DNA of 40,684 nt, from NCBI RefSeq assembly GCF_000285835.1, contig NZ_HE978608.1, forward strand, positions 106,895 through 147,578. The letters are read 5' to 3'. Under the pieces are notes generated by a model, which saw only the letters and a program-made list of their open reading frames with translations, was not told the DNA's origin and searched no databases. This document shows positions 16,609 to 25,556 of this stretch, piece after piece. The first letter of the stretch is position 1. Every line of letters begins with the position of its first letter. Made by a program: the position numbers and the translations under genes. This DNA is from Brevibacterium senegalense (GTDB taxonomy: Bacteria > Actinomycetota > Actinomycetes > Actinomycetales > Brevibacteriaceae).

Positions 16609-19514
16609 CGACCTCCACCCGTCTGCCCGGTGCCACCGGGATCGACACCGGTCGCCCGATCACCTTCACCGTCGACGGCACCGCCTACTCCGGATACGTC
16701 GGCGACACGATCGCCAGCGCCCTCATCGCGGCCGGTCGCCTGGACTGCGGCGCCTCGACCTACCTGGGACGGCCCCGCGGCATCCTGGGCGCCGGCGTTG
16801 AAGAGTCCAACGCCCTCGTCCGCGTGCATGCCCGGTACCCCGGCGACATCTCCGAATCGATGCTGCCGGCCACCCGCGTCCCGATCGCCGAGGGCCTGCA
16901 GGCGGACTACCTGTCCGGCCTCGGCATCCTCGACCCCGGCCAGGATGAGCAGACGTACGAGCACACGCACGTCCACACCGACGTCCTCGTCGTGGGCGCC
17001 GGGCCCGCCGGGCTCGCCGCCGCGCGCGAGGCCGGGAAGTCCGGTGCACGCACCCTGCTGCTGGACGACCAGATCCTGCCGGGCGGCTCCCTCCTGGCGG
17101 AGGGACCGGCCACGGCCCAGACCATCGACGGCCACGACGCGATCGACTGGGTCGAGAACACCGTCGCGGGCTTCGCGGAGCACGAGGAGCTCACCTACGT
17201 CCCGCGCACCACGGTCTTCGGCAGCTACGACTCGAACTACTTCGTCGCCCTCGAGGACCGGACCGAGGCCGTCGCCGCCGCGGGCGGTCGCGGCGTCCGC
17301 CAGCGCGTCTGGCACATCCGTGCCGGTCAGGTCGTGCTCGCCACCGGCGCGCACGACCGGCCGATCGTCTTCGCGGACAATGACCGTCCAGGCATCATGC
17401 TCGCCTCCGCCGTGCGCACCTACCTGGGCCGCTATGGCGTCGCCGCGGGGCAGCGGGTCGCCGTCGCCACGACGAACGACCACGCGTACGCCCTCGTGAC
17501 CGACCTGCACGCGGCCGGTGTCGAGGTGGCGGCGGTGGTCGACTCCCGGACCACGGCCTCGGCGGTGGCCGCGAGCGTCACCGAGGCCACGGGCACCCGC
17601 CTCCTCCTGGGGTCCGCCGTCACCGGCACCGCCGGGGACGGCCCGGCGGGCCGGGTCAGCGCGATCACCGTGGCGGGTCTGGATGCGGACGGCGTGGCGG
17701 CGGCCGGGGGCGAGGAGATCGCCGTCGACCTGCTGGCCGTCTCCGGCGGGCACTCGCCCGTCATCCACCTGCACGGTCAGCGCAAGGGCCAGATCCACTG
17801 GCGCGCGGACATCGCGGCCTTCGTGCCCACGACGCCGGTCCGCGACCAGTTCACGGCTGGTGCGGTCACCGGGGACCAGTCCCTCGAGGCGGCACTGCGG
17901 CAGGGAGCGGAGGCGGGGAACGCAGCCGCGAACCGGACCGGGTTCCCCGCCGCCCTGGCCGTTCCCGAGGCCGCGGCGACGGCGTACGCGGCCGACCGCC
18001 CGCTGTGGCTCGTCACCACCGCGGAGGACGACCACGCGAACCTGGCCACGCACTTCGTCGACCTCCAGCGCGACCAGACGGTCGCGGACGTGCAGCGGGC
18101 GATGGGCGCGGGCATGCGCTCGGTCGAGCACATCAAGCGGTACACGTCGATCTCGACGGCCAACGACCAGGGGAAGACCTCCGCGGTCAACGCGATCGGA
18201 GCGATCGCCCGGGTGCTGGGGGAGACCGACGACCTGGGCAGCGTGGGGCACACGACCTTCCGCGCCCCCTTCGCGCCGGTGCCGTTCGCGGCGCTGGCCG
18301 GCCGGCGGAAGGGCGACCTGTTCGACCCGGCGCGGGTCACGTCGATCCACCCGTGGCACGTGGAGCACGGGGCCGAGTTCGAGGACGTCGGTCAGTGGAA
18401 GCGCCCCTGGTACTACCCGCAGCCCGGCGAGGACATGGACGCCGCGGTCCTGCGCGAATGCCGGGCCGTGCGCGAATCCGTGGGCTTCCAGGACGCCTCG
18501 ACCCTGGGCAAGATCGAGATCCGCGGGGCGGATGCCGGTGAGTTCCTCAACCGCATCTACACGAACGGGTTCAAGAAGCTGGCCGTGGGCAAGGGCCGCT
18601 ACGGCCTCATGTGCAAGCCCGACGGGATGATCTTCGACGACGGCGTGACCCTGCGCGTGGCGGACGACCGCTTCTACATGACGACGACCTCCGGCGGGGC
18701 GGCGACCGTCCTCGAGTGGCTCGAGGAGTGGCACCAGACGGAGTGGCCGGACCTCGACGTCGTTGTCACCTCGGTGACCGAGCAGTGGTCGACCGTCGCG
18801 GTCGCCGGCCCCCGGTCGCGCGACGTCATCGCGAAGATCGCCCCGGACCTCGACGTGTCGAACGACGCCTTCGAGTTCATGGGCTTCCGCGAGACGACGC
18901 TGGCGAACGGGATCCCGGCGCGCATCTGCCGGGTCTCCTTCTCCGGTGAGCTCGCGTTCGAGGTCAACGTCGAGACGTTCTACGGGCTCACCGTGTGGGA
19001 GGCGATCGCCCAGGCGGGCGCGGAGTTCGACATCACCCCGTACGGCACGGAGACCATGCACGTGCTGCGGGCGGAGAAGGGCTTCATCATCGTCGGCCAG
19101 GACACGGACGGCACGGTCACCCCGCAGGACGCCGGCATGGAGTGGATCGTCTCGAAGCTCAAGGACTTCGTGGGCAAGCGCTCCTACTCGCGGGTCGACA
19201 CGGCCCGTGAGGACCGGAAGCACCTGGTGGGCGTGCTGCCCGTCGACGGGACCACCCGGCTGGCCGAGGGCGCGCAGCTCGTCGCCGAGGGCACCCCGAT
19301 CACCCCCGAGGCCGGACCGGTGCCGATGATCGGCCACGTCACCTCGTCCTACATCTCGACCAGTCTGGAGCGGCCCTTCGGGCTCGCCCTCGTGGAGAAC
19401 GGCCGAGGCCGTATGGGCGAGATCATCCAGTCCCCGCGGGGGGACACCCTGGTCGACGTCGAGATCACCTCGCCCGTCTTCTACGATCCGGAAGGGAACC
19501 GCCGCGATGGCTGA
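16605..19514 (+). CDS. soxA: Sarcosine oxidase alpha subunit
   Basis: Large subunit of 969 residues. Residues 1-110 form the 2Fe-2S-like N-terminal fold ([24 protein letters not shown]). Residues 125-560 carry the NAD-binding region ([24 protein letters not shown], then [20 protein letters not shown]). From about 590 onward lies an aminomethyltransferase (GcvT-like) domain that passes the methyl carbon to tetrahydrofolate ([25 protein letters not shown] sequence, ISFSGE-type [30 protein letters not shown]). ATG overlaps the soxD stop; its own end overlaps the soxG start by 8 bases, giving a tightly coupled operon. Confidence 0.95.
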   Translation: MTTSTRLPGATGIDTGRPITFTVDGTAYSGYVGDTIASALIAAGRLDCGASTYLGRPRGILGAGVEESNALVRVHARYPGDISESMLPATRVPIAEGLQADYLSGLGILDPGQDEQTYEHTHVHTDVLVVGAGPAGLAAAREAGKSGARTLLLDDQILPGGSLLAEGPATAQTIDGHDAIDWVENTVAGFAEHEELTYVPRTTVFGSYDSNYFVALEDRTEAVAAAGGRGVRQRVWHIRAGQVVLATGAHDRPIVFADNDRPGIMLASAVRTYLGRYGVAAGQRVAVATTNDHAYALVTDLHAAGVEVAAVVDSRTTASAVAASVTEATGTRLLLGSAVTGTAGDGPAGRVSAITVAGLDADGVAAAGGEEIAVDLLAVSGGHSPVIHLHGQRKGQIHWRADIAAFVPTTPVRDQFTAGAVTGDQSLEAALRQGAEAGNAAANRTGFPAALAVPEAAATAYAADRPLWLVTTAEDDHANLATHFVDLQRDQTVADVQRAMGAGMRSVEHIKRYTSISTANDQGKTSAVNAIGAIARVLGETDDLGSVGHTTFRAPFAPVPFAALAGRRKGDLFDPARVTSIHPWHVEHGAEFEDVGQWKRPWYYPQPGEDMDAAVLRECRAVRESVGFQDASTLGKIEIRGADAGEFLNRIYTNGFKKLAVGKGRYGLMCKPDGMIFDDGVTLRVADDRFYMTTTSGGAATVLEWLEEWHQTEWPDLDVVVTSVTEQWSTVAVAGPRSRDVIAKIAPDLDVSNDAFEFMGFRETTLANGIPARICRVSFSGELAFEVNVETFYGLTVWEAIAQAGAEFDITPYGTETMHVLRAEKGFIIVGQDTDGTVTPQDAGMEWIVSKLKDFVGKRSYSRVDTAREDRKHLVGVLPVDGTTRLAEGAQLVAEGTPITPEAGPVPMIGHVTSSYISTSLERPFGLALVENGRGRMGEIIQSPRGDTLVDVEITSPVFYDPEGNRRDG

Positions 19515-20151
19515 TACGACCCACTCCGCGCGCACTGTCGATCTCGACGCGCTGCGCGTCTCCCCGGCCGCACACCTGAGCGAGCAGATGTCCCGGGCGA
19601 GTGCCGCGGGCGGCGACGCAGTCGCCCTGCGGGAACTGCCGTTCACGGTCCAGGTGGGCCTGCGCGCCCAGCCGGGCACGGCCTCGGGCACGGCGCTCGA
19701 GGAGGCCTACGGCCTCCCGCTGCCCCGCAGCGTGGGCGAGGTGACCGGCGCCGGTGCGGGACTCCACATCCTGTGGCTCTCACCGGACGAGTTCCTGGCC
19801 GTCGACGTCTCCCGGCGGCAGCGGCCGGGAGAGACGGCCCAGGCGGAGGCGGCCCTCGAAGGGCTGCCCGGGCAGGTCGTCGACCTCTCCGCCAACCGGA
19901 CGATCCTCGAGCTGAGCGGTGAGCAGGCCCGCGCGGTGCTGGAGAAGAGCTGCCGCGCGGACCTCCACCCGCGCGCCTTCGGCGTGGGATCCGCGATCGT
20001 CACCGCGCTGGGACCCGTGCCGGTCATCCTCCACCACTCCGCGGAGCACGAGTACCGGGTGCTCCCGCGGGCCAGCTTCGCCGACTTCACGGTGCGCTGG
20101 CTGCTGGACGGGATGGCGGAGTTCCTGGCCGTCGAAGCCGTCGCCGGCTGA
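19507..20151 (+). CDS. soxG: Sarcosine oxidase gamma subunit
   Basis: Accessory GcvT-like subunit of sarcosine oxidase, 214 residues. [67 protein letters not shown] and [25 protein letters not shown] match the family. ATG 19507 overlaps soxA by 8 bases with ribosome-site sequence GGAAGGGAA (19491-19499) inside soxA. It completes the BDAG order typical of actinobacterial and proteobacterial operons. An 11-bp sequence covering its stop codon is duplicated just downstream. Confidence 0.93.
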   Translation: MADTTHSARTVDLDALRVSPAAHLSEQMSRASAAGGDAVALRELPFTVQVGLRAQPGTASGTALEEAYGLPLPRSVGEVTGAGAGLHILWLSPDEFLAVDVSRRQRPGETAQAEAALEGLPGQVVDLSANRTILELSGEQARAVLEKSCRADLHPRAFGVGSAIVTALGPVPVILHHSAEHEYRVLPRASFADFTVRWLLDGMAEFLAVEAVAG

Positions 20152-20169
20152 CCGAGACCGCCGGCTGAC
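20142..20169. repeat. 11-bp direct repeat CGCCGGCTGAC across the soxG stop
   Basis: CGCCGGCTGAC occurs at 20142-20152 (containing the soxG TGA) and at 20159-20169, with a 6-base spacer (period 17). The second TGA is not in frame with the first. The same unit length and spacer, with a different sequence, occur at the stop codon of the FAH-family gene (30153-30180). Confidence 0.7.
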
Positions 20170-20225
20170 TGAGGCCAGCACCTCACCCCCGTCACATCTG
20201 CACCATCGTCACAGGAGACACGGAC

Positions 20226-21080
20226 ATGCAGGATTACATCTTCACCCTTGAGTGCGACGAGCGGCCGGGCATCCTCCACGCGGTGACCGGCGCCCTGCTC
20301 ACCCACGGCGGCGACATCAAGGAGCTCAAGCAGTTCGACGACCAGCACACGCAGCGCCTGTTCCTACGCATCGACTTCGGCATCACCTCGAAGTCTGACG
20401 GTGGCGTCGACGCGCTGCGAACGGACTTCGAGGCGATCGGGGAGGAGTTCGGCGCGACCTGGCAGCTGTGGCCGCAGGGCGAGAAGCGCCGCGTGCTCGT
20501 CATGGTGTCGAAGTTCGAGCACTGCCTCAACGACCTGCTGTTCCGCGCCCGGGTGGGCGAGCTGCCGATCGAGATCGCGGCCGTCGTGTCGAACCACCCG
20601 GACCACCGCGAGCTCGTCGAGTGGCACGGCATCCCGTTCTTCCGGATCCCCGTCACCCGGGACACGAAGCCGGAGGCGGAGGCGAAGCTGCTGGAGCTGG
20701 TCGAGCGCTTCGAGGTCGACCTCGTCGTGCTGGCCCGCTACATGCAGATCCTCTCCGACGATCTGGCGCGCGAGCTGACCGGGCGGGCGATCAACATCCA
20801 CCACTCGTTCCTCCCGTCGTTCAAGGGTGCCAAGCCCTACCACCAGGCGTGGGAGAGGGGCGTCAAGACGGTGGGCGCGACCGCGCACTTCGTCAACAGC
20901 GAGCTGGACGAGGGCCCGATCATCGCGCAGCAGCTGGTCGAGGTCGACCACTCCTTCGGTCCGGACGACCTCGTGGCCGCGGGTCGAGACGCCGAGTGCA
21001 AGGCGCTGTCGAACGCCGTCAAGTGGCACTGCGAGGGCCGCGTGTTCCTCTCCGGCGCCCGGACCGTCGTGCTGCGCTGA
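20226..21080 (+). CDS. purU: Formyltetrahydrofolate deformylase
   Basis: Hydrolyses 10-formyl-THF to formate and THF. An N-terminal ACT regulatory domain (IFTLECDERPGILHAVTGALLTHGGDIKELKQFD) is followed by a formyltransferase-fold hydrolase (VLVMVSKFEHCLNDLLFRA, AAVVSNHPDHRELVEWHGIPF). The catalytic Asn/His/Asp set lies in INIHHSFLPSFKGAKPYHQA and ELDEGPIIAQQ. ATG 20226 follows AGGAG (20212-20216). 284 residues, standard length. Position as last gene of the sox operon fits recycling of the one-carbon unit from sarcosine to free formate, which the predicted formate dehydrogenase could oxidise. Confidence 0.95.
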   Translation: MQDYIFTLECDERPGILHAVTGALLTHGGDIKELKQFDDQHTQRLFLRIDFGITSKSDGGVDALRTDFEAIGEEFGATWQLWPQGEKRRVLVMVSKFEHCLNDLLFRARVGELPIEIAAVVSNHPDHRELVEWHGIPFFRIPVTRDTKPEAEAKLLELVERFEVDLVVLARYMQILSDDLARELTGRAINIHHSFLPSFKGAKPYHQAWERGVKTVGATAHFVNSELDEGPIIAQQLVEVDHSFGPDDLVAAGRDAECKALSNAVKWHCEGRVFLSGARTVVLR

Positions 21081-21118
21081 GGCGGAGCGGGCTGGGCCTG
21101 CCCGGGCTGACTGCGTCG

Positions 21119-21132
21119 GGTCAGTGCTGACC
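21119..21132. terminator. Small inverted repeat GGTCAG-TG-CTGACC after purU
   Basis: Perfect 6-bp arms with a 2-base centre, embedded in GC-rich sequence with further pairing potential (GGGCC at 21094-21098 and GGCCC downstream). No T-run follows, so it is only a weak terminator candidate between purU and the hydrolase. Confidence 0.25.
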
Positions 21133-21218
21133 TGGGCCCCACGCGACCCGGGCCTCGCCCCTCATGCCCGTGACCTCCGCCCGGTACCGTGGGAGGACGG
21201 CCCCGGAGGGAGACGGCG

Positions 21219-22142
21219 ATGGTGCACGCACGACGGAGGACGATCGACCTGGGGTGGGGCACGGTGTCGTGCCTCGAGTGGGAACCGGCGGCGACGTCTG
21301 ACGCGACGGCGACCACGGCCTCGGCGACGGCCCGCGACCTGAGTCCCGTCCTCCTGCTGCACGGCGGTGGCGTCGACAACGCGTGGCTGTCGTGGGGCGA
21401 GCTGGGCGGTGCGCTCGCCGCTAGCGGGCACCGGGTCTACGCGCCGGACAACCCCGGCCACGGGGAGAGCGACCGCGCGCCCTGGCCCTACACGCAGGAG
21501 CGACTCGTGACGTACGTGGGCGAGGTCGTCGACGCGCTGGGACTGGACCGCTACGTGGTGGGAGGCCTGTCGCTGGGCGGCGGGCTGACGATCGGCCACG
21601 TCCTGGACCGGCCGTCGCGCGTCGCGGGCGCGATGCTGCTGGGCACCTACGGGATCATGCGGCGGCAGTTCCCGGGCCCCCTCGCGCTGCCCGCGCACGT
21701 CTTCACGTGGATGACCGTCGCTACCGGCTTCATGGGCTGGATGCTGCGCTGGTACGGGAACGACCATCGCAGGCTGGAGCAGGGCCTCGTCGCGATCGTG
21801 CGCGACCCGCAGCGGCGGACCCCCGAACTCGTCGACGCCGTCCAGGCGGAGGCCCAGCGCGAGTCCGCCTTCGTCCCGTTCGAGCAGTGGCAGCGGGACC
21901 AGATCGGCCCGCTGCGGCTCACGACGGACTACTCGGACCGGCTGGCGCAGTTCCCCGTGCCCGCCCTGGTCGTCCACGGTGACCGGGACACGGGGGTCCC
22001 GGTGGCCCGCGCCGAGGCCGCAGCCGGGTCGATCCCCGATTCCCGCCTCCTCGTGGTGACGGGGGCGGGTCACTGGGTGCAGCGCGACCGGCCGGACGTC
22101 GTCACCCCCGCCGTGCTGCGGTTCCTCGACGCGGTGGGGTGA
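21219..22142 (+). CDS. Alpha/beta-fold hydrolase
   Basis: Soluble hydrolase of 307 residues with HGGGVDNAWLSW (oxyanion region), nucleophile elbow GGLSLGGG (Ser118), acid HGDRD and catalytic histidine in TGAGHWVQRDRPD, in normal order. A cap with hydrophobic stretches (VFTWMTVATGFMGWMLRWYG) lies between strands. The substrate cannot be told from sequence; esterase, lactonase or C-C hydrolase are possible. ATG 21219 follows GGAGGG (21205-21210) by 8 bases; an upstream in-frame ATG at 21189 lacks a ribosome site. Monocistronic as far as visible; convergent with the next gene, 21 bp apart. Confidence 0.85.
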   Translation: MVHARRRTIDLGWGTVSCLEWEPAATSDATATTASATARDLSPVLLLHGGGVDNAWLSWGELGGALAASGHRVYAPDNPGHGESDRAPWPYTQERLVTYVGEVVDALGLDRYVVGGLSLGGGLTIGHVLDRPSRVAGAMLLGTYGIMRRQFPGPLALPAHVFTWMTVATGFMGWMLRWYGNDHRRLEQGLVAIVRDPQRRTPELVDAVQAEAQRESAFVPFEQWQRDQIGPLRLTTDYSDRLAQFPVPALVVHGDRDTGVPVARAEAAAGSIPDSRLLVVTGAGHWVQRDRPDVVTPAVLRFLDAVG

Positions 22143-22163
22143 CGGCGGCCTCGGGACCGGTGT

Positions 22164-22880
22164 CTACTGCCACGGGGGTGCGACGGGCGGCAGGCCCGGC
22201 AGCAGGCGGTGGCGGTCGGCCGGGCTGCGGGTGAGTGCGCGGGTGGGCGCGGCCTCGGTGGCGTCGGCCAGATGGGTCAGACCCTGGCGACGTGCGGCCT
22301 GGGCGATCTCTGCGGCGACGGTGGACGGCGGGGTGCGGCCGGTGCTCGCGAACCAGACGGTGCGGCCGTCGACCGCACGCATCGCGGTGGAGCGGAGGGC
22401 CGGGCGGGCGGTGCGGGGACGGGTGGCCTCCTCGGCCTCGGGGCCCACGAAGTGGAGGCCCTGCGTCGTCCCCGTGAGGACGCGCAGGGTCTGCGACTGA
22501 CCGGGCGGTCGCGTGAGGGCGCGGTAGTTCTGCGCGCGGGTGACGGGGACCAGCGAACCGGGGACGATCTGCTCGTACCGGACGACGAACCGCGGGGCGC
22601 CGGGGTGCTGGCGCATGCCCAGCATGAGCCCCCGCTCGCAGACGACCAGCGGTTCCAGGGCGCTGAAGACGACGAGCCACACCAGGATGACCCCGGTGAC
22701 GACGGTGAAGGCGATGGGCTCCCACATGCCGAACCAGGGGAGCAGGAGGAAGACAGCCACACCGACCACCCACGGGAGTGCGACGGTGAGGAGCAGGCGG
22801 AGGGTCAACCCTGCCCGGTGGATCGACAGGGGTGCGCCCAGCTCGTCCCGGTGGTCGTCGAGGAAGCGTCGGAGTGCCAT
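22164..22880 (-). CDS. Small membrane protein, PH-like (DUF-type), function unknown
   Basis: 238 residues with two adjacent membrane helices (LTLRLLLTVALPWVVGVAVFLLLPWF and AFTVVTGVILVWLVVFSAL, about residues 26-75), followed by a soluble region with beta-rich features (VVCERGLMLGMRQHPGAPRFVVRYEQIVPGSL) that recalls bacterial PH-like domains, and a Pro/Arg-rich tail ending LLPGLPPVAPPWQ. No catalytic motif is seen. ATG 22880 follows AAAGGGA; longer starts have no ribosome site. No operon partner. Confidence 0.65.
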   Translation of the reverse strand: MALRRFLDDHRDELGAPLSIHRAGLTLRLLLTVALPWVVGVAVFLLLPWFGMWEPIAFTVVTGVILVWLVVFSALEPLVVCERGLMLGMRQHPGAPRFVVRYEQIVPGSLVPVTRAQNYRALTRPPGQSQTLRVLTGTTQGLHFVGPEAEEATRPRTARPALRSTAMRAVDGRTVWFASTGRTPPSTVAAEIAQAARRQGLTHLADATEAAPTRALTRSPADRHRLLPGLPPVAPPWQ

Positions 22881-23009
22881 CGTGGTGGTCCCTTTCTGCG
22901 GGTTCGAAGGGGCGCGTGCGGTCACTCCCTCACCACGACGATATGCCGAGGCACGCCGGCGGAGTCGCCGGTCGTGTTCCACATCTGCGACATGCGACGC
23001 GGCCAGCCC

Positions 23010-23160
23010 TCACCCCTGTCGTTCCAGGAATCCGCGCAGCAGGGACTCCGTGCCGCGGGCGTGATCCGAGGCCAGCTGGGCGGCGCGGTCCGCGTCACCG
23101 GCGAGGATCGCATCGATCAGGTCCGCGTGCTGGTGGTTCGCGTGCCCCAGATTCACCGCC
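23010..23160 (-). pseudogene. C-terminal remnant of an FCD-type GntR regulator
   Basis: The minus-strand frame ending at 23010 reads LGHANHQHADLIDAILAGDADRA and SDHARGTESLLRGFLERQG, which is the last ~45 residues of an FCD domain (compare DHVDLLEAILAGDEDRA in the sox regulator). Upstream of about 23160 the frame continues only as antisense of the SDR gene, so the winged helix and most of the effector domain are missing. It meets the truncated SDR head to head, as expected if one deletion removed the shared promoter region and both 5' ends. Confidence 0.7.
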
Positions 23161-23715
23161 ATGGCGAAGGACACCTTCGGCAGCGTCGACGTCGCGTTCA
23201 ACAATGCGGGGATCAACCCCACAGACGACTCGTCGATCCTGGACACCGGGCTGGACGCGTGGTCGCGGGTGCAGAACGTGAACCTCACGTCCGTGTACCT
23301 GTGCAGCAAGTACGCGCTCACGCACATGGTCGAGCAGAAGTCCGGCTCGATCATCAACACGGCCTCGTTCGTCGCGCTCATGGGGGCGGCGACCTCGCAG
23401 ATCTCGTACTCCGCCTCGAAGGGCGGCGTGCTGTCCATGAGCCGTGAGCTGGGCGTCCAGTTCGCGAAGGACGGGATCCGCGTGAACGCGCTGTGTCCCG
23501 GGCCGGTCAACACGCCGCTGCTGCAGGAGCTGTTCGCCTCCGACCCGGTGGCCGCGCAGCGCCGGCTGGTGCACGTGCCCGGCGGGCGGTTCGCGGAGCC
23601 CGAGGAGATCGCGGCGGCCGTCGCGTTCCTCGCCAGCGATGACGCGTCGTTCGTCAACGCCAGCACGTTCACGGTGGACGGCGGCATCAGCGCCGCGTAC
23701 GTGACGGCGGAGTGA
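23161..23715 (+). pseudogene. Short-chain dehydrogenase lacking its N-terminal third
   Basis: The frame reads FGSVDVAFNNAGI, VNLTSVYLCSKYALTHM, IINTASFVALMG, catalytic YSASKGG, INALCPG-type VNALCPGPVNTPL, GGRFAEPEEIAAAVAFLAS and the terminal TVDGGISAAYV. All belong to a classical SDR from about residue 75 onward. The glycine-rich TGxxxGxG cofactor motif and first strands are absent, and no ribosome site precedes ATG 23161. At 184 residues against about 250 it is very probably non-functional. Junction with the regulator remnant lies at about 23155-23165. Confidence 0.75.
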
Positions 23716-23783
23716 GAGGCGGCGGGTGACCGAGCGGTGCCCGGCCGGGTCTCGACGCCCGCGATCGGTGTGCCACGATCAGT

Positions 23784-23821
23784 GAGGTCCGGCGGGCGCG
23801 CGACCTGCGCCGCCGGACCTC
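23784..23821. terminator. 12-bp perfect hairpin upstream of the glutamine amidotransferase gene
   Basis: GAGGTCCGGCGG (23784-23795) pairs exactly with CCGCCGGACCTC (23810-23821) across a 14-base loop. It lies 28 bases before ATG 23850 and about 70 bases after the SDR remnant stop. No T-run follows. It could terminate the decayed SDR transcript or act in the 5' leader of the next gene. Confidence 0.5.
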
Positions 23822-23849
23822 GGTCTTCGCATCAGGACGAGGAGGAACC

Positions 23850-24614
23850 ATGGCCCCGCGCATCATCGTGATCGAGCACGAGGAGGGGACGGACGCCCGC
23901 AGGCTCGGTGACTGGCTGGAGGCGTCCGGTGCGCAGCTGGACGTGCGGCGGCCGTATCGGGCGCTCGTCGCGGACGGTTCACTTGACGCGCCGGCGGCGC
24001 TCGCCACGATCCCCACGCTCCAGGAGTTCCGGGCGCCCGGTGTGGGTCTGCTGGTGCTGGGCGGGCAGGCGGGCCCGGTCGATGATGACGACAATCCCTG
24101 GTTCCCTGCGGTGCGGGAGCTGCTGGCGGCCTCGGCGCAGGGCGAGTTCGCGAGCCTCAACGTGTGCCTGGGTGGGGAGATGCTCACCGAGGCCCTGGGC
24201 ACCCCGGTCGTCCACCGAGTCGTCCCGCAGGTGGGCGTCATGACAGGGCGCCTGCGCCCGGAGGCGGCGGACGATCCGCTGTTCTCGCGGGTTCCCGCGC
24301 AGTTCCCGGTCGTCCTGTGGCACGGACTCCAGATGAAGCTGCCCGCCGGTGCCGTCCATCTGGTCGACGGGACGGACGCTCCCGTCCAGGCGTTCCGGGT
24401 GGGGCGTGCGTGGGGCACACAGTTCCACCTCGAGGCCGACACCGCGCTGCTGCGCGGGTGGGTCGACGGTGCTGGCGGCCTGCCGGAGACGCTGCCCAGC
24501 GACCTCACCGTCGACGCGGTCGTGGACCCGGTGACGGAGGCCGAGCCGGAGCTCGAAGCTGCGATGACCCCCGTCGCCCGTGCCTTCGTGGGGCTGCTGG
24601 CCGCCGAGGTATGA
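23850..24614 (+). CDS. Class-I glutamine amidotransferase domain protein
   Basis: Single GATase1 domain of 254 residues: MAPRIIVIEHEEGT, LLVLGGQAGPVDDD, nucleophile Cys106 in LNVCLGGEML, and His193/Glu195 in GTQFHLEAD, giving a complete Cys-His-Glu triad. Similar single-domain proteins are usually labelled GMP synthase-like or gamma-glutamyl-type amidases; here no synthetase partner is adjacent, so the amide donor/acceptor pair is unknown. ATG 23850 follows GGAGG by about 6 bases. A 12-bp hairpin sits in the leader. It stands between two groups of gene remnants. Confidence 0.8.
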   Translation: MAPRIIVIEHEEGTDARRLGDWLEASGAQLDVRRPYRALVADGSLDAPAALATIPTLQEFRAPGVGLLVLGGQAGPVDDDDNPWFPAVRELLAASAQGEFASLNVCLGGEMLTEALGTPVVHRVVPQVGVMTGRLRPEAADDPLFSRVPAQFPVVLWHGLQMKLPAGAVHLVDGTDAPVQAFRVGRAWGTQFHLEADTALLRGWVDGAGGLPETLPSDLTVDAVVDPVTEAEPELEAAMTPVARAFVGLLAAEV

Positions 24615-24670
24615 CGAACCGGCGTCAGCTCCGCGGATGCAGGCGGGGGAGCGGATCGACGTGGCGATGA

Positions 24671-24778
24671 CGCCGCCTCGTCAAGGCCGTCCGCAGCGTC
24701 TGCCAGGAACAGTGGAAGCTGGAGCGTGGGACCTTCTTCACGCAGAACTACTGGATCGAGGGCAAGTCCGGCCGCTGA
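24671..24778 (+). pseudogene. Unidentified C-terminal gene fragment
   Basis: A 35-codon frame bounded upstream by an in-frame TGA (24668-24670) and ending in TGA (24776-24778). It reads [18 protein letters not shown] then [15 protein letters not shown]. The residue mix (Trp, Phe, Tyr, Asn, Gln) looks like real protein rather than chance GC-rich sequence, and no start codon or ribosome site is present. I do not recognise the family. Probably the last piece of a deleted gene. Confidence 0.4.
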
Positions 24779-24791
24779 CGCGGGCCTGCGT

Positions 24792-25427
24792 TCAGGCCAG
24801 GGAGAGCCAGTTCTCGCGGGTGAGATCCGCTGCGCGGTCCGCGTCGCCTGCGACCAGTGCCTCGAGGATCGCGTCGTGCTGGGCCGCGGACGCCGCGGCG
24901 GTCTGCGCGTCGAAGTGGAGGAACTCCGCGCGGAGCAGGATCGGGACCAGCGTGTCCAGCTGACCCGGCAGCAGCGGGTTCCCGGACAGGGCGACCACGA
25001 CGTCATGGACGTCCGTGTCCGCGGTGATCGCGGCCTCGGGATCGGTGGCCCTCCGCAGTCGTTCGTTCGCCTCGCGCAGCCGGGTGAGCGCGGCGGTGTC
25101 CGCGGCGGCGTGGGGTGCGGCGAGGCGGGCGGCCAGCGCGTGGAGTTCGGCGGCGAGGGTGCGGGCGTGGTCGAGCGCGACGGGATCCTCGGGGGCGACG
25201 ATCGTCTCGCGGCCGGGGCGGGCGGTGACGAGTCCGGCCTCCGCGAGCTTGAGCAGCGCCTCGCGCACCGGGGTGCGGGACACGCCCAGCCAGTCACCCA
25301 GCTCGCCGTCGCGCAGCTTCTCGCCCGGCTGCAGCTCGCCGCGGACGATCGCGTCGCGGATCCTCCGGTGCACGTCATCGCGCAGGAGTGTGCGCGGGGT
25401 GAGGCCCGGGCCGGCGGGGATGGGCAC
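24792..25427 (-). CDS. GntR-family regulator, FCD subgroup (likely ACC deaminase regulator)
   Basis: Winged-helix domain ([60 protein letters not shown]) followed by an FCD-like helical domain ([62 protein letters not shown]). 211 residues from GTG 25427, which follows AAGGAG by 8 bases. It is divergent from the ACC deaminase gene across 129 bp holding an AT-rich island, so it very probably controls acdS and the E1 gene behind it. The characterised actinobacterial and proteobacterial acdS regulators are often Lrp-type, so a GntR protein in this place is worth noting. Confidence 0.87.
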   Translation of the reverse strand: MPIPAGPGLTPRTLLRDDVHRRIRDAIVRGELQPGEKLRDGELGDWLGVSRTPVREALLKLAEAGLVTARPGRETIVAPEDPVALDHARTLAAELHALAARLAAPHAAADTAALTRLREANERLRRATDPEAAITADTDVHDVVVALSGNPLLPGQLDTLVPILLRAEFLHFDAQTAAASAAQHDAILEALVAGDADRAADLTRENWLSLA

Positions 25428-25490
25428 GAGGGCGGCTCCTTCGGGTGGTCGTGGCGATCGACTGTGGACATCGCGTCGAACGTGTGCCAG

Positions 25491-25526
25491 TCTATGACAT
25501 GCATCACGCAATATATCGCATATCGC
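25491..25526. promoter_or_regulatory. AT-rich putative operator/promoter between the GntR and acdS genes
   Basis: In a GC-rich gap, 25491-25526 holds ATGCAT (25499-25504) and two adjacent copies of ATATCGC (25513-25519 and 25520-25526), within a run ATATATCGCATATCGC. It is the only AT-rich island in the 129-bp divergent region and lies about 30 bases before ATG 25557. The placement fits promoter and operator function, but the half-site structure is not certain. Confidence 0.45.
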
Positions 25527-25556
25527 TTGCACGCACCGACCCCAGAGAGGCGCCCC

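Noticed and set aside
16542..19691. A very long open frame antisense to soxA/soxG
   Set aside because: High G+C makes stop-free shadows common; soxBDAG on the plus strand has full family motifs, ribosome sites and overlaps, while the antisense translation is Arg/Gly/Asp-rich without motifs. The same applies to long antisense frames over the KGSADH, fucD and transporter genes.
24726..25556. Upstream extension of the acdS frame back to 24726
   Set aside because: The extension is antisense to the GntR gene and crosses the AT-rich promoter region; ACC deaminase similarity starts at ATG 25557.
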